From GCA-2731375 sp964590195 (GTDB taxonomy: Bacteria > Pseudomonadota > Alphaproteobacteria > GCA-2731375): a DNA stretch of 64,000 nt. The stretch covers positions 17,189 through 81,188 of the forward strand of contig CAZPWJ010000011.1 in NCBI GenBank assembly GCA_964590195.1, given 5' to 3'. A program made the translations under genes and the position numbers. Every line of letters begins with the position of its first letter. Positions within the stretch are counted from its first letter, which is position 1. Under the pieces are notes generated by a model that searched no databases, had not been told where the DNA came from, and worked only from the letters and a program-made list of their open reading frames with translations. This document shows positions 9,003 through 18,386 of the stretch, piece after piece.

Positions 9003-9025
9003 ACTAACTTTTATTGAGGCCCAAG

Positions 9026-9862
9026 ATGAGCAATCTTTCCACCGTTTCGACCGCTTGGCTGGCCGACAATTTAGGCGGGGTCAAAGTTCTTGATGGCTCC
9101 TTCTATTTGCCGGCGGAAAACCGCGACGCGGATGCGGAATACGCCGCCGCCCATATTCCCGGTGCCCAGCGCTTTAACATCGATGTGGTCTGTGCCCCCG
9201 ACAGCGGCCTGCCGCATATGTTTCCCGAAGCCGAGGCCTTCGCCGATGCGGTGGGCGCTATGGGCATCGGCAACGACGACATGGTCGTAACCTACGACGG
9301 CGGCAAGTTGACGGGCGCCTGCCGGGTTTGGTGGATGTTCCGCGCCTTTGGCCATGCGAAAGTGGCGGTCCTGGATGGCGGCAGCACAAAATGGCGGGCC
9401 GAGGGCCGGGCCATGGAAGATACGGTTGCCGGGGTAACGCCCGCGCGTTTCAGCGCGAACTACCAACCCGACATGGTCCGTTCGGTGGAGCAGATGCTGG
9501 AGATGATCGAACGGGGTGATGCGCGGCAAATCATTGATGCCCGCGGCGCCGGACGCTTCGATGGCACCGCCGCCGAACCACGGGCGGGACTGCGTTCGGG
9601 CCACATGCCGGGTGCCTTCAATCTGCCCTACGACAAGCTGTTGAACGATGACGGCACTTTGCGATCGGCTGATCAGCTGCGGGCGCTTTTCACCGAGGCG
9701 GGGGTGAATTTGGACGAACCCGTCGTAACCTCCTGTGGTTCGGGCGTCTCGGCGGCGGTTCTGCTGCTTGGCCTTGATGCCCTTGGCCACGAGGATAATA
9801 CCCTCTACGACGGCAGCTGGTCCGAATGGGGCAGCCGCCAAGACACACCCATCGTCACCTGA
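9026..9862 (+). CDS. sseA: 3-mercaptopyruvate sulfurtransferase
   Basis: Two tandem rhodanese domains transfer sulfur from 3-mercaptopyruvate to a thiol acceptor or cyanide. The active cysteine is C237 in CGSGVSA, close to the CGSGVTA loop that separates mercaptopyruvate from thiosulfate sulfurtransferases. The N-terminal domain (to about residue 145) is the inactive one; LRSGHMPGAFNLPY marks the C-terminal domain. ATG 9026 has GAGG 7-8 nt upstream and is better than TTG 9014. The sulfur theme matches cysK two genes upstream. Confidence 0.9.
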   Translation: MSNLSTVSTAWLADNLGGVKVLDGSFYLPAENRDADAEYAAAHIPGAQRFNIDVVCAPDSGLPHMFPEAEAFADAVGAMGIGNDDMVVTYDGGKLTGACRVWWMFRAFGHAKVAVLDGGSTKWRAEGRAMEDTVAGVTPARFSANYQPDMVRSVEQMLEMIERGDARQIIDARGAGRFDGTAAEPRAGLRSGHMPGAFNLPYDKLLNDDGTLRSADQLRALFTEAGVNLDEPVVTSCGSGVSAAVLLLGLDALGHEDNTLYDGSWSEWGSRQDTPIVT

Positions 9863-9872
9863 GGATAGCACC

Positions 9873-10862
9873 GTGAAACTGCGTAATTACCGGGGCACGG
9901 ACGAAGCGGCGGTGGTCGATTTATGGCAACGCTGCGATCTGATGCGAAACCCTCTGAACGACGCCCGCAGGGACATCGCCTTTTGCCTCTCCGGTGGGCA
10001 TGGGGAAATCCTGGTTCTTGAGGACGTGGAGAATGGCGGCGAAATCGTGGCCACGGCGATGATTGGCCAGGACGGCCATCGCGGCTGGATCTACTATGTG
10101 GCGGTGAATCCCGCGCGCCAGGGCCAAAATCTGGGCCGGCGCATCGTGGCGGCGGCGGAGGAGCGGCTGAAGGCCAGCGGCGTGCCCAAGGTGCAGTTGC
10201 TGGTCCGGGGCAGCAACAGCCAAGTGGTCGGGTTCTATCAGCGCCTGGGCTATATGGTGGACCCCGCCAACCTGATGAGCCGGCGTCTGGACGGCAACCC
10301 CTTGCCCGTTGGCCATCAAATGGACGACGAACAGGTCGTCGTAACCTATCTGGAAATGCTGGAACGAGGCTCCCTGCCCCATGTCGTGCCAAAGACGCGT
10401 AATCATGCCCTGATCGGGGCTCATGACATCACGGTAAGTTTTTACCGCTACCTCTATGACGCCGTGGGCCGGCCTTGGTATTGGACCGACCGCAAAAAAC
10501 TCTCGGACGAGGAACTGGCCGCGATCATTCAGGATGAAGCGGTGGAGACATATGTCCTATACGTGGGCGGCGTACCGGCGGGCTTTTATGAACTGGATTT
10601 CCGCTCCCTGCCTGCGACCGCCGAACTGGCCTATTTCGGCATTATGCCGGAATTTATCGGAATGGGCCTGGGCCCCTATTTGCTGGGCCAGGCGCTGGAT
10701 ATGTTGTGGCATAACGAACCCAAACGCGTGCTGGTCAACACCTGCACCCTGGACCACCCCAAGGCCCTGCCGCTCTACCAACGCTTCGGCTTCCGCCCCT
10801 ACGACCAGCAAAAAGTAGCCGCGCCATGGCAGGATGCCAATAACGTGCTGGATTTCGCCTAA
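9873..10862 (+). CDS. Fusion of two GNAT acetyltransferase domains
   Basis: Start is GTG 9873 with GAGGA 8 nt upstream, overlapping nothing; the frame extends upstream into sseA but only as a shadow. Residues 1-140 are a YpeA-like GNAT with the acetyl-CoA loop NPARQGQNLGRRIV. Residues about 190-329 form a second GNAT with VPAGFYELDFR, AYFGIMPEFIGMGLGPYLL and a C-terminal CTLDHPKALPLYQRFGF. Elsewhere these two types are commonly separate genes. Targets are unknown; the gene closes the cysK-alaX-sseA unit and converges on aapP with a 6-nt gap. Confidence 0.8.
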   Translation: MKLRNYRGTDEAAVVDLWQRCDLMRNPLNDARRDIAFCLSGGHGEILVLEDVENGGEIVATAMIGQDGHRGWIYYVAVNPARQGQNLGRRIVAAAEERLKASGVPKVQLLVRGSNSQVVGFYQRLGYMVDPANLMSRRLDGNPLPVGHQMDDEQVVVTYLEMLERGSLPHVVPKTRNHALIGAHDITVSFYRYLYDAVGRPWYWTDRKKLSDEELAAIIQDEAVETYVLYVGGVPAGFYELDFRSLPATAELAYFGIMPEFIGMGLGPYLLGQALDMLWHNEPKRVLVNTCTLDHPKALPLYQRFGFRPYDQQKVAAPWQDANNVLDFA

Positions 10863-10868
10863 CCTATT

Positions 10869-11660
10869 CTAGTGCGATAAAATCTGGCTCAGGAAAAGCT
10901 GGGTGCGGTCGGATTTCGGGTTGTTGAAGAATTCTTCCGGCTCGTTCTGCTCCACGATCTCACCCTGATCCATGAAGATCACCCGGTTGGCGACCTTGCG
11001 CGCGAAGCCCATTTCGTGGGTCACACAGATCATGGTCATGCCCTCTTCGGCCAGATGGATCATTACCTCCAGCACTTCCTTGATCATTTCCGGATCAAGG
11101 GCCGAAGTGGGCTCGTCAAACAGCATGATGCGCGGGTTCATGCACAATGAACGCGCGATGGCCACGCGCTGTTGTTGCCCGCCCGACAGCTGGCCCGGAA
11201 ACTTGTCGGCCTGTTCGGGAATTCGCACGGTTTCCAGGAACCGCATGCCGATCTCCTCGGCCTCGGACTTGGGCATTTTGCGCACCCAGATCGGCGCCAG
11301 GGTGCAGTTTTCCAGCACCGTGAGATGGGGAAACAGATTGAAATGCTGAAACACCATGCCGACTTCCCGGCGCACGGTGTCGATGTTTTTCAGGTCGTTG
11401 GTCAGCTCCACATTATCAACAAAGATCTGTCCCTGCTGATGTTCCTCCAGGCGGTTGATGCAACGGATCAAGGTTGATTTACCTGAACCCGAAGGGCCGC
11501 AGACAACAATGCGTTCGCCCTGGTTGACGGTCAGATTGATGTCCTTGAGAACATGAAATGAACCGTACCATTTGTGCATGCCGGTAATTTGAATGGCGAC
11601 CTCGTCCGAGATCTTCATTCTTGATTGATCAACATCGATATCCGTTGCGCTATCGCTCAT
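10869..11660 (-). CDS. aapP: General L-amino acid ABC transporter ATP-binding protein
   Basis: Cytoplasmic ATPase of a polar amino acid ABC importer. Walker A GPSGSGKST, Q-loop MVFQHFNLFPH, signature LSGGQQQR, Walker B IMLFDEPTSALD and the switch His in CVTHEM are all intact. About 25 residues of extra N-terminal sequence precede the domain, as in AapP/BztD. It is the last gene of aapJ-aapQ-aapM-aapP, 36 nt after aapM. Confidence 0.93.
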   Translation of the reverse strand: MSDSATDIDVDQSRMKISDEVAIQITGMHKWYGSFHVLKDINLTVNQGERIVVCGPSGSGKSTLIRCINRLEEHQQGQIFVDNVELTNDLKNIDTVRREVGMVFQHFNLFPHLTVLENCTLAPIWVRKMPKSEAEEIGMRFLETVRIPEQADKFPGQLSGGQQQRVAIARSLCMNPRIMLFDEPTSALDPEMIKEVLEVMIHLAEEGMTMICVTHEMGFARKVANRVIFMDQGEIVEQNEPEEFFNNPKSDRTQLFLSQILSH

Positions 11661-11696
11661 GAGGTATCTCTCTTTCCCTGGCCTATAAGTGGCCGC

Positions 11697-13022
11697 TTAA
11701 TGACCAGTGTGGAGTTTGCGTTCGAGGTACATGGAATACCGCGACATGGAGAAGCAGAACATGAAGAAGACGAAGCCGCAGAAGAAATAGCCTTCCTTGG
11801 AAAGACCAATCCACTGGGCATCGGTGACCGCCAACTGCACCATGGTCAGAAGGTCATTCAAGCCGACGATCTGCACCAGCGTGGTATCCTTGAAAATACC
11901 GATAAACAGCGAGACGATCGCCGGGATCATGATGCGCAGGGCCTGCGGCAGAATAATCAGGCGCATCATCTTCCAATATCCCAATCCAAGGGCATCCGCC
12001 GCTTCGTACTGCCCCTTGGGCAGAGCCTGCAGGCCGCCGCGCACCACCTCGGCCGTATAGGCCGCGATGAAGATCGTCACCCCGATCAGCACACGCAGCA
12101 ACTGATCGAAAGTGGTACCCGGCGGCAGGAACAGCGGCAGTACCACCAATGCCATGAACAGGATGGTGATCATGGGAACGGACCGGAAGAATTCGATCAC
12201 CAAGACACAGAACCAGCGGATAATCGGCATCTGGCTGCGCCGGCCCAAGGCCAGGGCGACCCCCAGCGGCAAAGCCCCCGTTATCGCCACCGATGATATG
12301 ATAATGGTCAAAACCAGGCCGCCCCATTTGGAATTGTCCACATGGGGCATGCCTAGGACACCGCCCGAGAACATAAAGAAGGCAATGACGGGGAATGGGA
12401 TCAGCAGGAACATGGCGACCCGGCCCCGATGGGGCAGACCATCCGTCAGCATATAGATGATCAGCAGCAGGCCGACACCGATCACCACGGTCGGCCGCCA
12501 GCGTTCCGATTTGGGGTAGAAGCCATAGATGAACTGGTCGAAACGAACCCCGACGAAGACCCAGCAGGCGCCCTCTATGATGACGTCTTTCTCGACCACC
12601 ACCTTGGCGTATTCCCGGCCCTTGGCCCGGACCACGCCTTCCACCATGCGCCGTTCCCAGCGCACGTTGGGGGTCACCCCTTCGGGGACGACAATACGGT
12701 CGGCCGAGGTCGTCACTTCCATGGTGCTGCCGTCGGGCATGATGCCCTTGGTGGCGACCTGATCGCGGATGATCTTTACATTCGGTTTGCAGGCCTTGCG
12801 GCTGTCACCGACGAAATGGGCATCCAGCAAGGACCAATTGATGATCGGCGGTATTACGAAATACAGCCCGACCAACGCCACCACCGTCATGGCACCGTTG
12901 AACCAGTCCGGCATCAAATTGTTCCGCACCCAGCCGATTATACCAACCGTGCTGGCGGGCGGCGGCAGGTCCGGCTTCGGCACGAAGACCGGTTCGGTTA
13001 CGCCAAAATCTGTCCGGCTCAT
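11697..13022 (-). CDS. aapM: General L-amino acid ABC transporter permease
   Basis: Inner-membrane subunit of the AapJQMP importer, 441 residues. It has an N-terminal extension with one helix and a large periplasmic loop (residues about 60-150), then the HisM-type permease domain with the ATPase-contact loop EAADALGLGYWKMMRLIILPQ. ATG 13022 is chosen because GGAGG lies 6-7 nt upstream and it starts just after the aapQ stop; a longer frame adds MRVSHWWGGDA only. It pairs with AapQ to form the channel. Confidence 0.92.
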   Translation of the reverse strand: MSRTDFGVTEPVFVPKPDLPPPASTVGIIGWVRNNLMPDWFNGAMTVVALVGLYFVIPPIINWSLLDAHFVGDSRKACKPNVKIIRDQVATKGIMPDGSTMEVTTSADRIVVPEGVTPNVRWERRMVEGVVRAKGREYAKVVVEKDVIIEGACWVFVGVRFDQFIYGFYPKSERWRPTVVIGVGLLLIIYMLTDGLPHRGRVAMFLLIPFPVIAFFMFSGGVLGMPHVDNSKWGGLVLTIIISSVAITGALPLGVALALGRRSQMPIIRWFCVLVIEFFRSVPMITILFMALVVLPLFLPPGTTFDQLLRVLIGVTIFIAAYTAEVVRGGLQALPKGQYEAADALGLGYWKMMRLIILPQALRIMIPAIVSLFIGIFKDTTLVQIVGLNDLLTMVQLAVTDAQWIGLSKEGYFFCGFVFFMFCFSMSRYSMYLERKLHTGH

Positions 13023-13026
13023 GGCG

Positions 13027-14214
13027 TCACCTCCCCACCAATGCGACACGCGCATTGTACCAATTCATGACGCCCGAGATACTCAACGATATGATGCAGT
13101 AGGTGCCCATCACCATGGCGATACATTCAAGGGCCTGTCCCGATTGATTCAAAACCGTTCCGGCCCAGACCTGGGTCATTTCCGGATAACCAATGGCCGG
13201 CGCCAGCGAAGAGTTCTTCACCAGGTTCAGATATTGCGAAATCAACGGCGGGATGATGATCCGCATGGCCTGGGGGATAACGACCAGCCGCAGGGTCGTG
13301 CTGGGCTTGATGCCCAGGGCATGGGCCGCTTCCGTCTGCCCGTGTGAAACCGCCTGAATGCCGGCCCGGACAATTTCACCAATGAAGGCGGCGGTATAGA
13401 TGGTCAAGGCCAGCAACAAGGCCAGGAATTCGGGAATGATCACCGAACCGCCTTTGAAGCCAAAGCCTTGCAGGCGCGGCAGGCTCCACGTCCAGGGCAA
13501 CCCCGTCACCAGTGCGGCGATAATGGGCAGGCCAAAGATTAGGCCCAAGCCGACCCAGATGGTCGGAAAACCCTGGCCGGTCGCATCACGGCGGCGCTTG
13601 ACCCAGGCGCGCAAAATGAATGTCGCGACGACCCCCACAAGAAAGGCGATGGGTATCGCCATAAAGCCGGATTCGGCCTGCATAGCAGGGTAAAAGATGC
13701 CCCGGTTATTAACGAATACATTGTCAAAAATAATGATCGAACTGCGCTGTTGCGGCATCAATTGCAGCACGCCGATATACCAGAACAGTATCTGCAACAG
13801 CAGCGGGATATTGCGAAATGTTTCCAGGTAAATAGCGGCGATGCGCGAAATCAGATAGTTCTTGGACAGGCGCATGACGCCCAGGGTAAAGCCAAGAATG
13901 GTGGCCAGAATAATGCCCACGAAAGACACGAATAATGTATTCAAGACACCAAGAATAAATACCGTCCGATAGGGCGAAGCCTCGGAATATTCGATCAGCG
14001 AAAACGGCACCCCGAATCCGGCCGGATGATTGAGGAATTCGAAACCGCTGGCGATGCCCCGCTGTTCCAGGTTATCCAGTGTGTTCACGGTCAACCAGGC
14101 GAAAAATATCACCACGGCGCCGGCCATTATGACTTGATAGATAATCGCGCGCACACGCGCGTCATAAAGGAACGAGGCCTTCCCGGGTTTCACCCCACCT
14201 TCGGCTACGGCCAT
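13027..14214 (-). CDS. aapQ: General L-amino acid ABC transporter permease
   Basis: Partner permease of AapM, 395 residues. The contact loop EAAHALGIKPSTTLRLVVIPQ and the preceding FIGEIVRAGIQAV are typical of the HisM/GlnP class. It is longer than a standard permease because of inserted helices and a periplasmic loop, as in AapQ/BztB. ATG 14214 has GGGGGG 4 nt upstream; GTG 14217 is the alternative. It is separated from aapJ by a terminator-like hairpin, which should lower permease expression relative to the binding protein. Confidence 0.92.
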   Translation of the reverse strand: MAVAEGGVKPGKASFLYDARVRAIIYQVIMAGAVVIFFAWLTVNTLDNLEQRGIASGFEFLNHPAGFGVPFSLIEYSEASPYRTVFILGVLNTLFVSFVGIILATILGFTLGVMRLSKNYLISRIAAIYLETFRNIPLLLQILFWYIGVLQLMPQQRSSIIIFDNVFVNNRGIFYPAMQAESGFMAIPIAFLVGVVATFILRAWVKRRRDATGQGFPTIWVGLGLIFGLPIIAALVTGLPWTWSLPRLQGFGFKGGSVIIPEFLALLLALTIYTAAFIGEIVRAGIQAVSHGQTEAAHALGIKPSTTLRLVVIPQAMRIIIPPLISQYLNLVKNSSLAPAIGYPEMTQVWAGTVLNQSGQALECIAMVMGTYCIISLSISGVMNWYNARVALVGR

Positions 14215-14325
14215 CACACCCCCCGTTGCCTGACAATTGCACAGTCGTAGAACTCGATTACAGCTCGGATAGCCTGCCTTGAACGGCTTAATTTTCCGCC
14301 GAGCGCATCTGTTCAGAAATAGAAA

Positions 14326-14387
14326 AACCGTCCGATGCGGCGCGCCCGACCCAATATAGGGCGGGACGCGCCAACATCTAGACGGTT
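14326..14387 (-). terminator. Attenuating terminator between aapJ and aapQ
   Basis: Outer arms AACCGTC (14326-14332) and GACGGTT (14381-14387) enclose a long GC stem (14339-14352 with 14359-14372, one bulge and one mismatch). Read on the minus strand, the stem is followed directly by a T-run (GGTTTTTCT), the intrinsic terminator layout. It lies 52 nt after the aapJ stop and 112 nt before aapQ, fitting partial read-through. Confidence 0.65.
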
Positions 14388-14438
14388 CTCAAAGCCTTGA
14401 TCATGAAATTCTGACCAAAACAGTGATCAAACCAGCGA

Positions 14439-15455
14439 TCAACGGAACGGCGCTGAATAAAGGATACCACCCTTGTTCCAGGCCGCATTGACGCCACGGG
14501 TCAGACCGATCGGCGTATTCGGACCGATGTTGCGCTCATAACTTTCGCCATAATTGCCGACCTGCTTGATGATATTCAAAGCCCAGTCGTTGGGCAGGCC
14601 CAGACGCGCACCATACTCACCTTCCAAGCCCAGCAGACGCTTCACTTCGGGATCGTTGGTCGAGCCCTTCATGCTATCCACGTTAGCTGATGTCAGGCCT
14701 TTTTCCTCGGCAATGATCAAGACATTCAAGGTCCAGCGGACAACATCGCCCCACTGGTTATCGCCATGACGGACCAAGGGACCCAGGGGCTCTTTCGAAA
14801 TCACCTCGGGCAGGACCACGTGGGCGTCCGGGTTCGGCATCTGCGAACGTTGGGCAGCCAGACCTGAACGGTCAGTGGTGTAGGCATCGCAACGGCCAGC
14901 AATGTAACCGGCGCGGATTTCATCGGATTTTTCGAAAACCACCGGCACATATTTCATATTGTTGGCGCGGAAGTAATCACCCAGGTTCAATTCCGTGGTG
15001 GAACCGGTCGCGACGCAAACCGTGGCGCCGTCGAGTTCCAATGCGGATTTGACGCCAAGATCCTTGCGAACCATGAAGCCCTGGCCGTCATAGAAGTTGA
15101 CGCCGGCAAACTCAAAGCCAAGCTTCACGTCCCGGTCAAAGGTCCAGGTGGTGTTCCGCGACAGCATGTCCACTTCGCCGGACTGCAAGGTCGGAAAACG
15201 GCTTTTGCCCGTGGTCGGCACGAATTTGACTTTCTTGGCATCGCCAAGGACGCCGGCGGCAACGGCGCGGCAGATATCCACGTCAAAGCCTGCCCATTCG
15301 CCCTTGTCATTGGGCGCCGCGAAACCGGCCAGGCCCGTGGTGACGCCGCAAATCAGCTCCCCACGTTTCTTGATGTCATCCACCATGCCGGCAGAGGCCG
15401 CCGTGGCGAACATCGCCGCACCGACACCTAGTGTCAGAATTGCTGTGTTTTTCAT
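14439..15455 (-). CDS. aapJ: General L-amino acid ABC transporter substrate-binding protein
   Basis: Periplasmic SBP_bac_3-type protein that delivers amino acids to AapQM. From ATG 15455, MKNTAILTLGVGAAMFATAASA is a clear signal peptide, with GGGAAG 9 nt before the start. ELICGVTTGLAGFAAPND and GFDVDICRAVAAGVLGD are typical of AapJ/BztA. Length of 338 is normal. It is the first gene of the operon and is divergent from metC across a 273-bp intergenic region that should hold both promoters. Confidence 0.93.
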   Translation of the reverse strand: MKNTAILTLGVGAAMFATAASAGMVDDIKKRGELICGVTTGLAGFAAPNDKGEWAGFDVDICRAVAAGVLGDAKKVKFVPTTGKSRFPTLQSGEVDMLSRNTTWTFDRDVKLGFEFAGVNFYDGQGFMVRKDLGVKSALELDGATVCVATGSTTELNLGDYFRANNMKYVPVVFEKSDEIRAGYIAGRCDAYTTDRSGLAAQRSQMPNPDAHVVLPEVISKEPLGPLVRHGDNQWGDVVRWTLNVLIIAEEKGLTSANVDSMKGSTNDPEVKRLLGLEGEYGARLGLPNDWALNIIKQVGNYGESYERNIGPNTPIGLTRGVNAAWNKGGILYSAPFR

Positions 15456-15728
15456 TGATTGATCTTCCCTGTTATCAATGTTGTTACGTACACACTCTCT
15501 AATCGGAGCTTGAAACAAAAACTCCAAATTCTGTTTCATGCCACGCCCTATACTTCAACGACATAGGCGCAAGCTTAACGGACGGTAACAAACAATCAGG
15601 CGTGCGACAACCAGATACAATAAGCGCGGTGATAAATAAATTAGCGCCGCAATGGCCGGGATGGCATTATGCCTTTCACGCCATCCAGGTCTCTTGCCCT
15701 CCCCCGCAAATGATTGAGAATTGTACCC

Positions 15729-16904
15729 ATGAAAGACGAAACGAAATTGGTCACGGCCGGCCGCGACCCGGAGAACAACCTTGGCATTGTTAATCCTCCG
15801 GTCTACCACGCATCCACGGTGCTTTATCCAACCGTGGCCGCACTTGATGCTTCGAGGGCGCGGCGCGAAAAGGGCGAGCGGGGCGTCTATTATGGCCGTG
15901 CGGGAACGCCCACCACATTCTCGCTGGAAGACATGGTCTGCGCCGTCGAGGGCGGACACCGGGCCATGGTCTACCCATCAGGCCTGGCCGCCATCGTCGC
16001 CTCGCTAATGTCCTTCGTCGAAGCCGGCGACCATATTCTGATGGTGGACAGCGTCTATGGCCCGACGCGGCGCTTTTGCAACACCCTGGCCAAACGGATC
16101 AATGTCGACACCACCTTTTATGACCCCGCCATCGGCGCCGGCATCGCCGACCTGATCCAGGACAACACCAAAGTCGTCTATGTGGAGGCGCCGGGTTCAC
16201 AGACCTTCGTGATGCAGGATATCCCGGCCATAGCCGAGGCCGCGCACGCCAGGGGCTGCACCGTCTTGATGGACAACACCTGGGCCTCGCCATTGTATTG
16301 CAAGCCGTTCACCCTGGGCGTGGATGTCTCGATCCAGGCCGGCACCAAGTATATCGTCGGCCATTCCGACGTCATGATCGGCACCGCCTGCGCCAACGAA
16401 GCGGCTTGGCCAGAGCTTGAGGTGACCTCGCGCATGCTGGGTCACACCGCCGGGCCGGACGATGTATATCTGGCCCAGCGCGGCATGCGGACCCTGTCGG
16501 TACGCCTGAAACAGCACTGGGAAAATGGCCTGAAGGTGGCTGAATGGCTAAAGGACCAGGACATGGTCGAATGCGTCATGCACCCTGCCCTGCCGGAAGA
16601 TCCGGGCCACGAGTTGTGGAAGCGCGACTTCCTCGGCGCCTCCGGCCTATTCGGCACCACGTTGAAGCCTTGTCCGCGGGCTGCTTTGGGCGCCTTGATC
16701 GATGATCTGGAACTGTTCGGCATGGGCGCCTCATGGGGCGGTTATGAAAGCCTGATCCTGCCGCAGGATCCCAACTCCATGCGTTCGGTCACGCCCTGGC
16801 CTTATGAAGGCCCGTGCCTGCGTTTCCACATCGGCCTGGAAGATCCCGACGACCTGATCGCCGATCTGGACGCGGGCTTCAAACGCATGAACGCGGCATT
16901 GTAA
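15729..16904 (+). CDS. metC: Cystathionine beta-lyase
   Basis: Cys/Met-metabolism PLP enzyme, cleaving cystathionine to homocysteine, pyruvate and ammonia. The PLP lysine is K207 in SIQAGTKYIVGHSD; PSGLAAI and DNTWASPLY are family motifs. The length of 391 and the VYYGRAGTPTTFSLED segment fit the alphaproteobacterial MetC type better than cystathionine gamma-synthase. ATG 15729 is preferred over TTG 15714. modA starts 14 nt after the stop codon, so co-transcription with molybdate uptake genes is likely though not obviously functional. Confidence 0.88.
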   Translation: MKDETKLVTAGRDPENNLGIVNPPVYHASTVLYPTVAALDASRARREKGERGVYYGRAGTPTTFSLEDMVCAVEGGHRAMVYPSGLAAIVASLMSFVEAGDHILMVDSVYGPTRRFCNTLAKRINVDTTFYDPAIGAGIADLIQDNTKVVYVEAPGSQTFVMQDIPAIAEAAHARGCTVLMDNTWASPLYCKPFTLGVDVSIQAGTKYIVGHSDVMIGTACANEAAWPELEVTSRMLGHTAGPDDVYLAQRGMRTLSVRLKQHWENGLKVAEWLKDQDMVECVMHPALPEDPGHELWKRDFLGASGLFGTTLKPCPRAALGALIDDLELFGMGASWGGYESLILPQDPNSMRSVTPWPYEGPCLRFHIGLEDPDDLIADLDAGFKRMNAAL

Positions 16905-16918
16905 AAGGATCGGGCACC

Positions 16919-17686
16919 GTGAGATCGCGCATATACGTCTGTCTTTGCGCGATCGCCCTGCTGCTGACAGCCATCCCCGCGCGGTCGCAGACCGTCGATA
17001 TCCTGGCCGCCGCCTCGACGACGGAGGCGGTGACCGCCCTGGCGGCGGCCATACGTCGGGATCAAGGCCTGACCCTGCGGCCAACCTTCGCCGCTTCCTC
17101 GACCCTGGCCAAACATATTGCCGCCGGGGCGCCGGCGCATTTGTTTCTCTCGGCCAATCTGGACTGGACGGCCTATCTCGAAGAACGCGGTCTGATTGCC
17201 AGGGACGGCCAGGTTAACCTGCTGGGCAATCGCCTGGTGCTGCTGGGCCGCGATAACAATGCAATCGACCTGAGCGATCTTGATGCTCTGCCGCGTGCCT
17301 TGGGGGCCGAGCATTTGATCATGGGCGATCCGGAACATGTGCCGGCCGGCCGTTATGGCCGCCAGGCCATGCGGCATCTGAAACTCTGGCCAGCGGTGCA
17401 GGCACGTACTGTCTATGGCGCCTCAGTCCGCAACGCCCTGGCGCTGTTGGTGCGCGGCCAAGGCCGCTATGCCATCGCCTACGCAAGCGATGGCCGGGTC
17501 TACGACAACCTGCATCAGGCGGCGGTCTTTCCCAAAGGCAGCCATGATGCGATCCGATACCCCTTGGCGCTGGTGCGGGAGAACGACAGCCCCCTCGCCC
17601 GTAAGGCTTTTCTCTATCTCCAGAGCGGCGCGGCGAAAGCGGTCTTCGAACAATTTGGCTTTACCTTTCTGCCCAAGCCCCGGTAA
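16919..17686 (+). CDS. modA: Molybdate ABC transporter substrate-binding protein
   Basis: Periplasmic molybdate/tungstate-binding protein. GTG 16919 with AAAAGGA upstream gives a signal peptide (RIYVCLCAIALLLTAIPARS) and a 255-residue product, normal for ModA. ILAAASTTEAVTAL and FAASSTLAKHIAAGAPAHLFLSA match the ModA anion-binding loops. modB and modC follow with gaps of 10 nt and a 1-nt overlap. Confidence 0.92.
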   Translation: MRSRIYVCLCAIALLLTAIPARSQTVDILAAASTTEAVTALAAAIRRDQGLTLRPTFAASSTLAKHIAAGAPAHLFLSANLDWTAYLEERGLIARDGQVNLLGNRLVLLGRDNNAIDLSDLDALPRALGAEHLIMGDPEHVPAGRYGRQAMRHLKLWPAVQARTVYGASVRNALALLVRGQGRYAIAYASDGRVYDNLHQAAVFPKGSHDAIRYPLALVRENDSPLARKAFLYLQSGAAKAVFEQFGFTFLPKPR

Positions 17687-17696
17687 GAGCTAGAGG

Positions 17697-18386
17697 ATGC
17701 TAAGTCCGCTTGAAATCGAGGCGCTGTCTTTGTCACTGAAAGTGGCGCTGTGGGCCGTGGCCTGCAGCCTGCCCCTAGGCATCAGTGTGGCCTGGCTTTT
17801 GGCGCGGCGGGAGTTTCCGGGTAAGGCCTTGCTGGACGGCATCGTACATCTGCCCCTGGTATTGCCCCCCGTCGCCCTGGGCTATGTATTGTTGGTGCTG
17901 TTCGGGCGCACCGGTCCAGTGGGGGCGTGGCTGCATGACTGGTTCGGCATCAATATGGTGTTCTCATGGCGCGGCGCGGCCCTGGCCGCCGCCGTCATGG
18001 CCTTCCCCCTGCTGGTTCGCGCCGTTCGCCTGTCCATGGAGGCGGTGGACCGCCGCCTAGAGACCGCCGCGCAAACCCTGGGCGCCAAACCGGGCCGGGT
18101 CTTCCTCACCATCACCCTGCCCTTGACCGCGCCCGGCATCTTGACCGGCGTTCTACTGTCATTCATCCGCTGCCTTGGAGAATTCGGCGCCACCATAACC
18201 TTCGCCGCCAACGTGCCCGGCGAAACCCGCACCCTGCCCCTGGCGCTATACACCGCCCTGCAAATACCGGGCGGCGAGGCCGCCGCCACCCGTCTGGCAT
18301 TGATTTCCGTCACCCTGGCCATCATTGCCCTGGTGGCCTCGCAATACCTGGCCCGGCAGGTGTCCAAGCGGATCGGGTTGTCGTGA
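17697..18386 (+). CDS. modB: Molybdate ABC transporter permease
   Basis: Inner-membrane subunit of ModABC, 229 residues with about five helices. The ATPase-contact motif ETAAQTLGAKPGRVFLTITLP and the SFIRCLGEFGATI segment are diagnostic of ModB. Its stop codon overlaps the modC start (TGATG). Confidence 0.93.
   Translation: MLSPLEIEALSLSLKVALWAVACSLPLGISVAWLLARREFPGKALLDGIVHLPLVLPPVALGYVLLVLFGRTGPVGAWLHDWFGINMVFSWRGAALAAAVMAFPLLVRAVRLSMEAVDRRLETAAQTLGAKPGRVFLTITLPLTAPGILTGVLLSFIRCLGEFGATITFAANVPGETRTLPLALYTALQIPGGEAAATRLALISVTLAIIALVASQYLARQVSKRIGLS

Noticed and set aside
17966..18385. Upstream extension of the modC frame
   Set aside because: Arg/Pro-rich translation antithetic to modB, which occupies this DNA in another frame with clear permease motifs.
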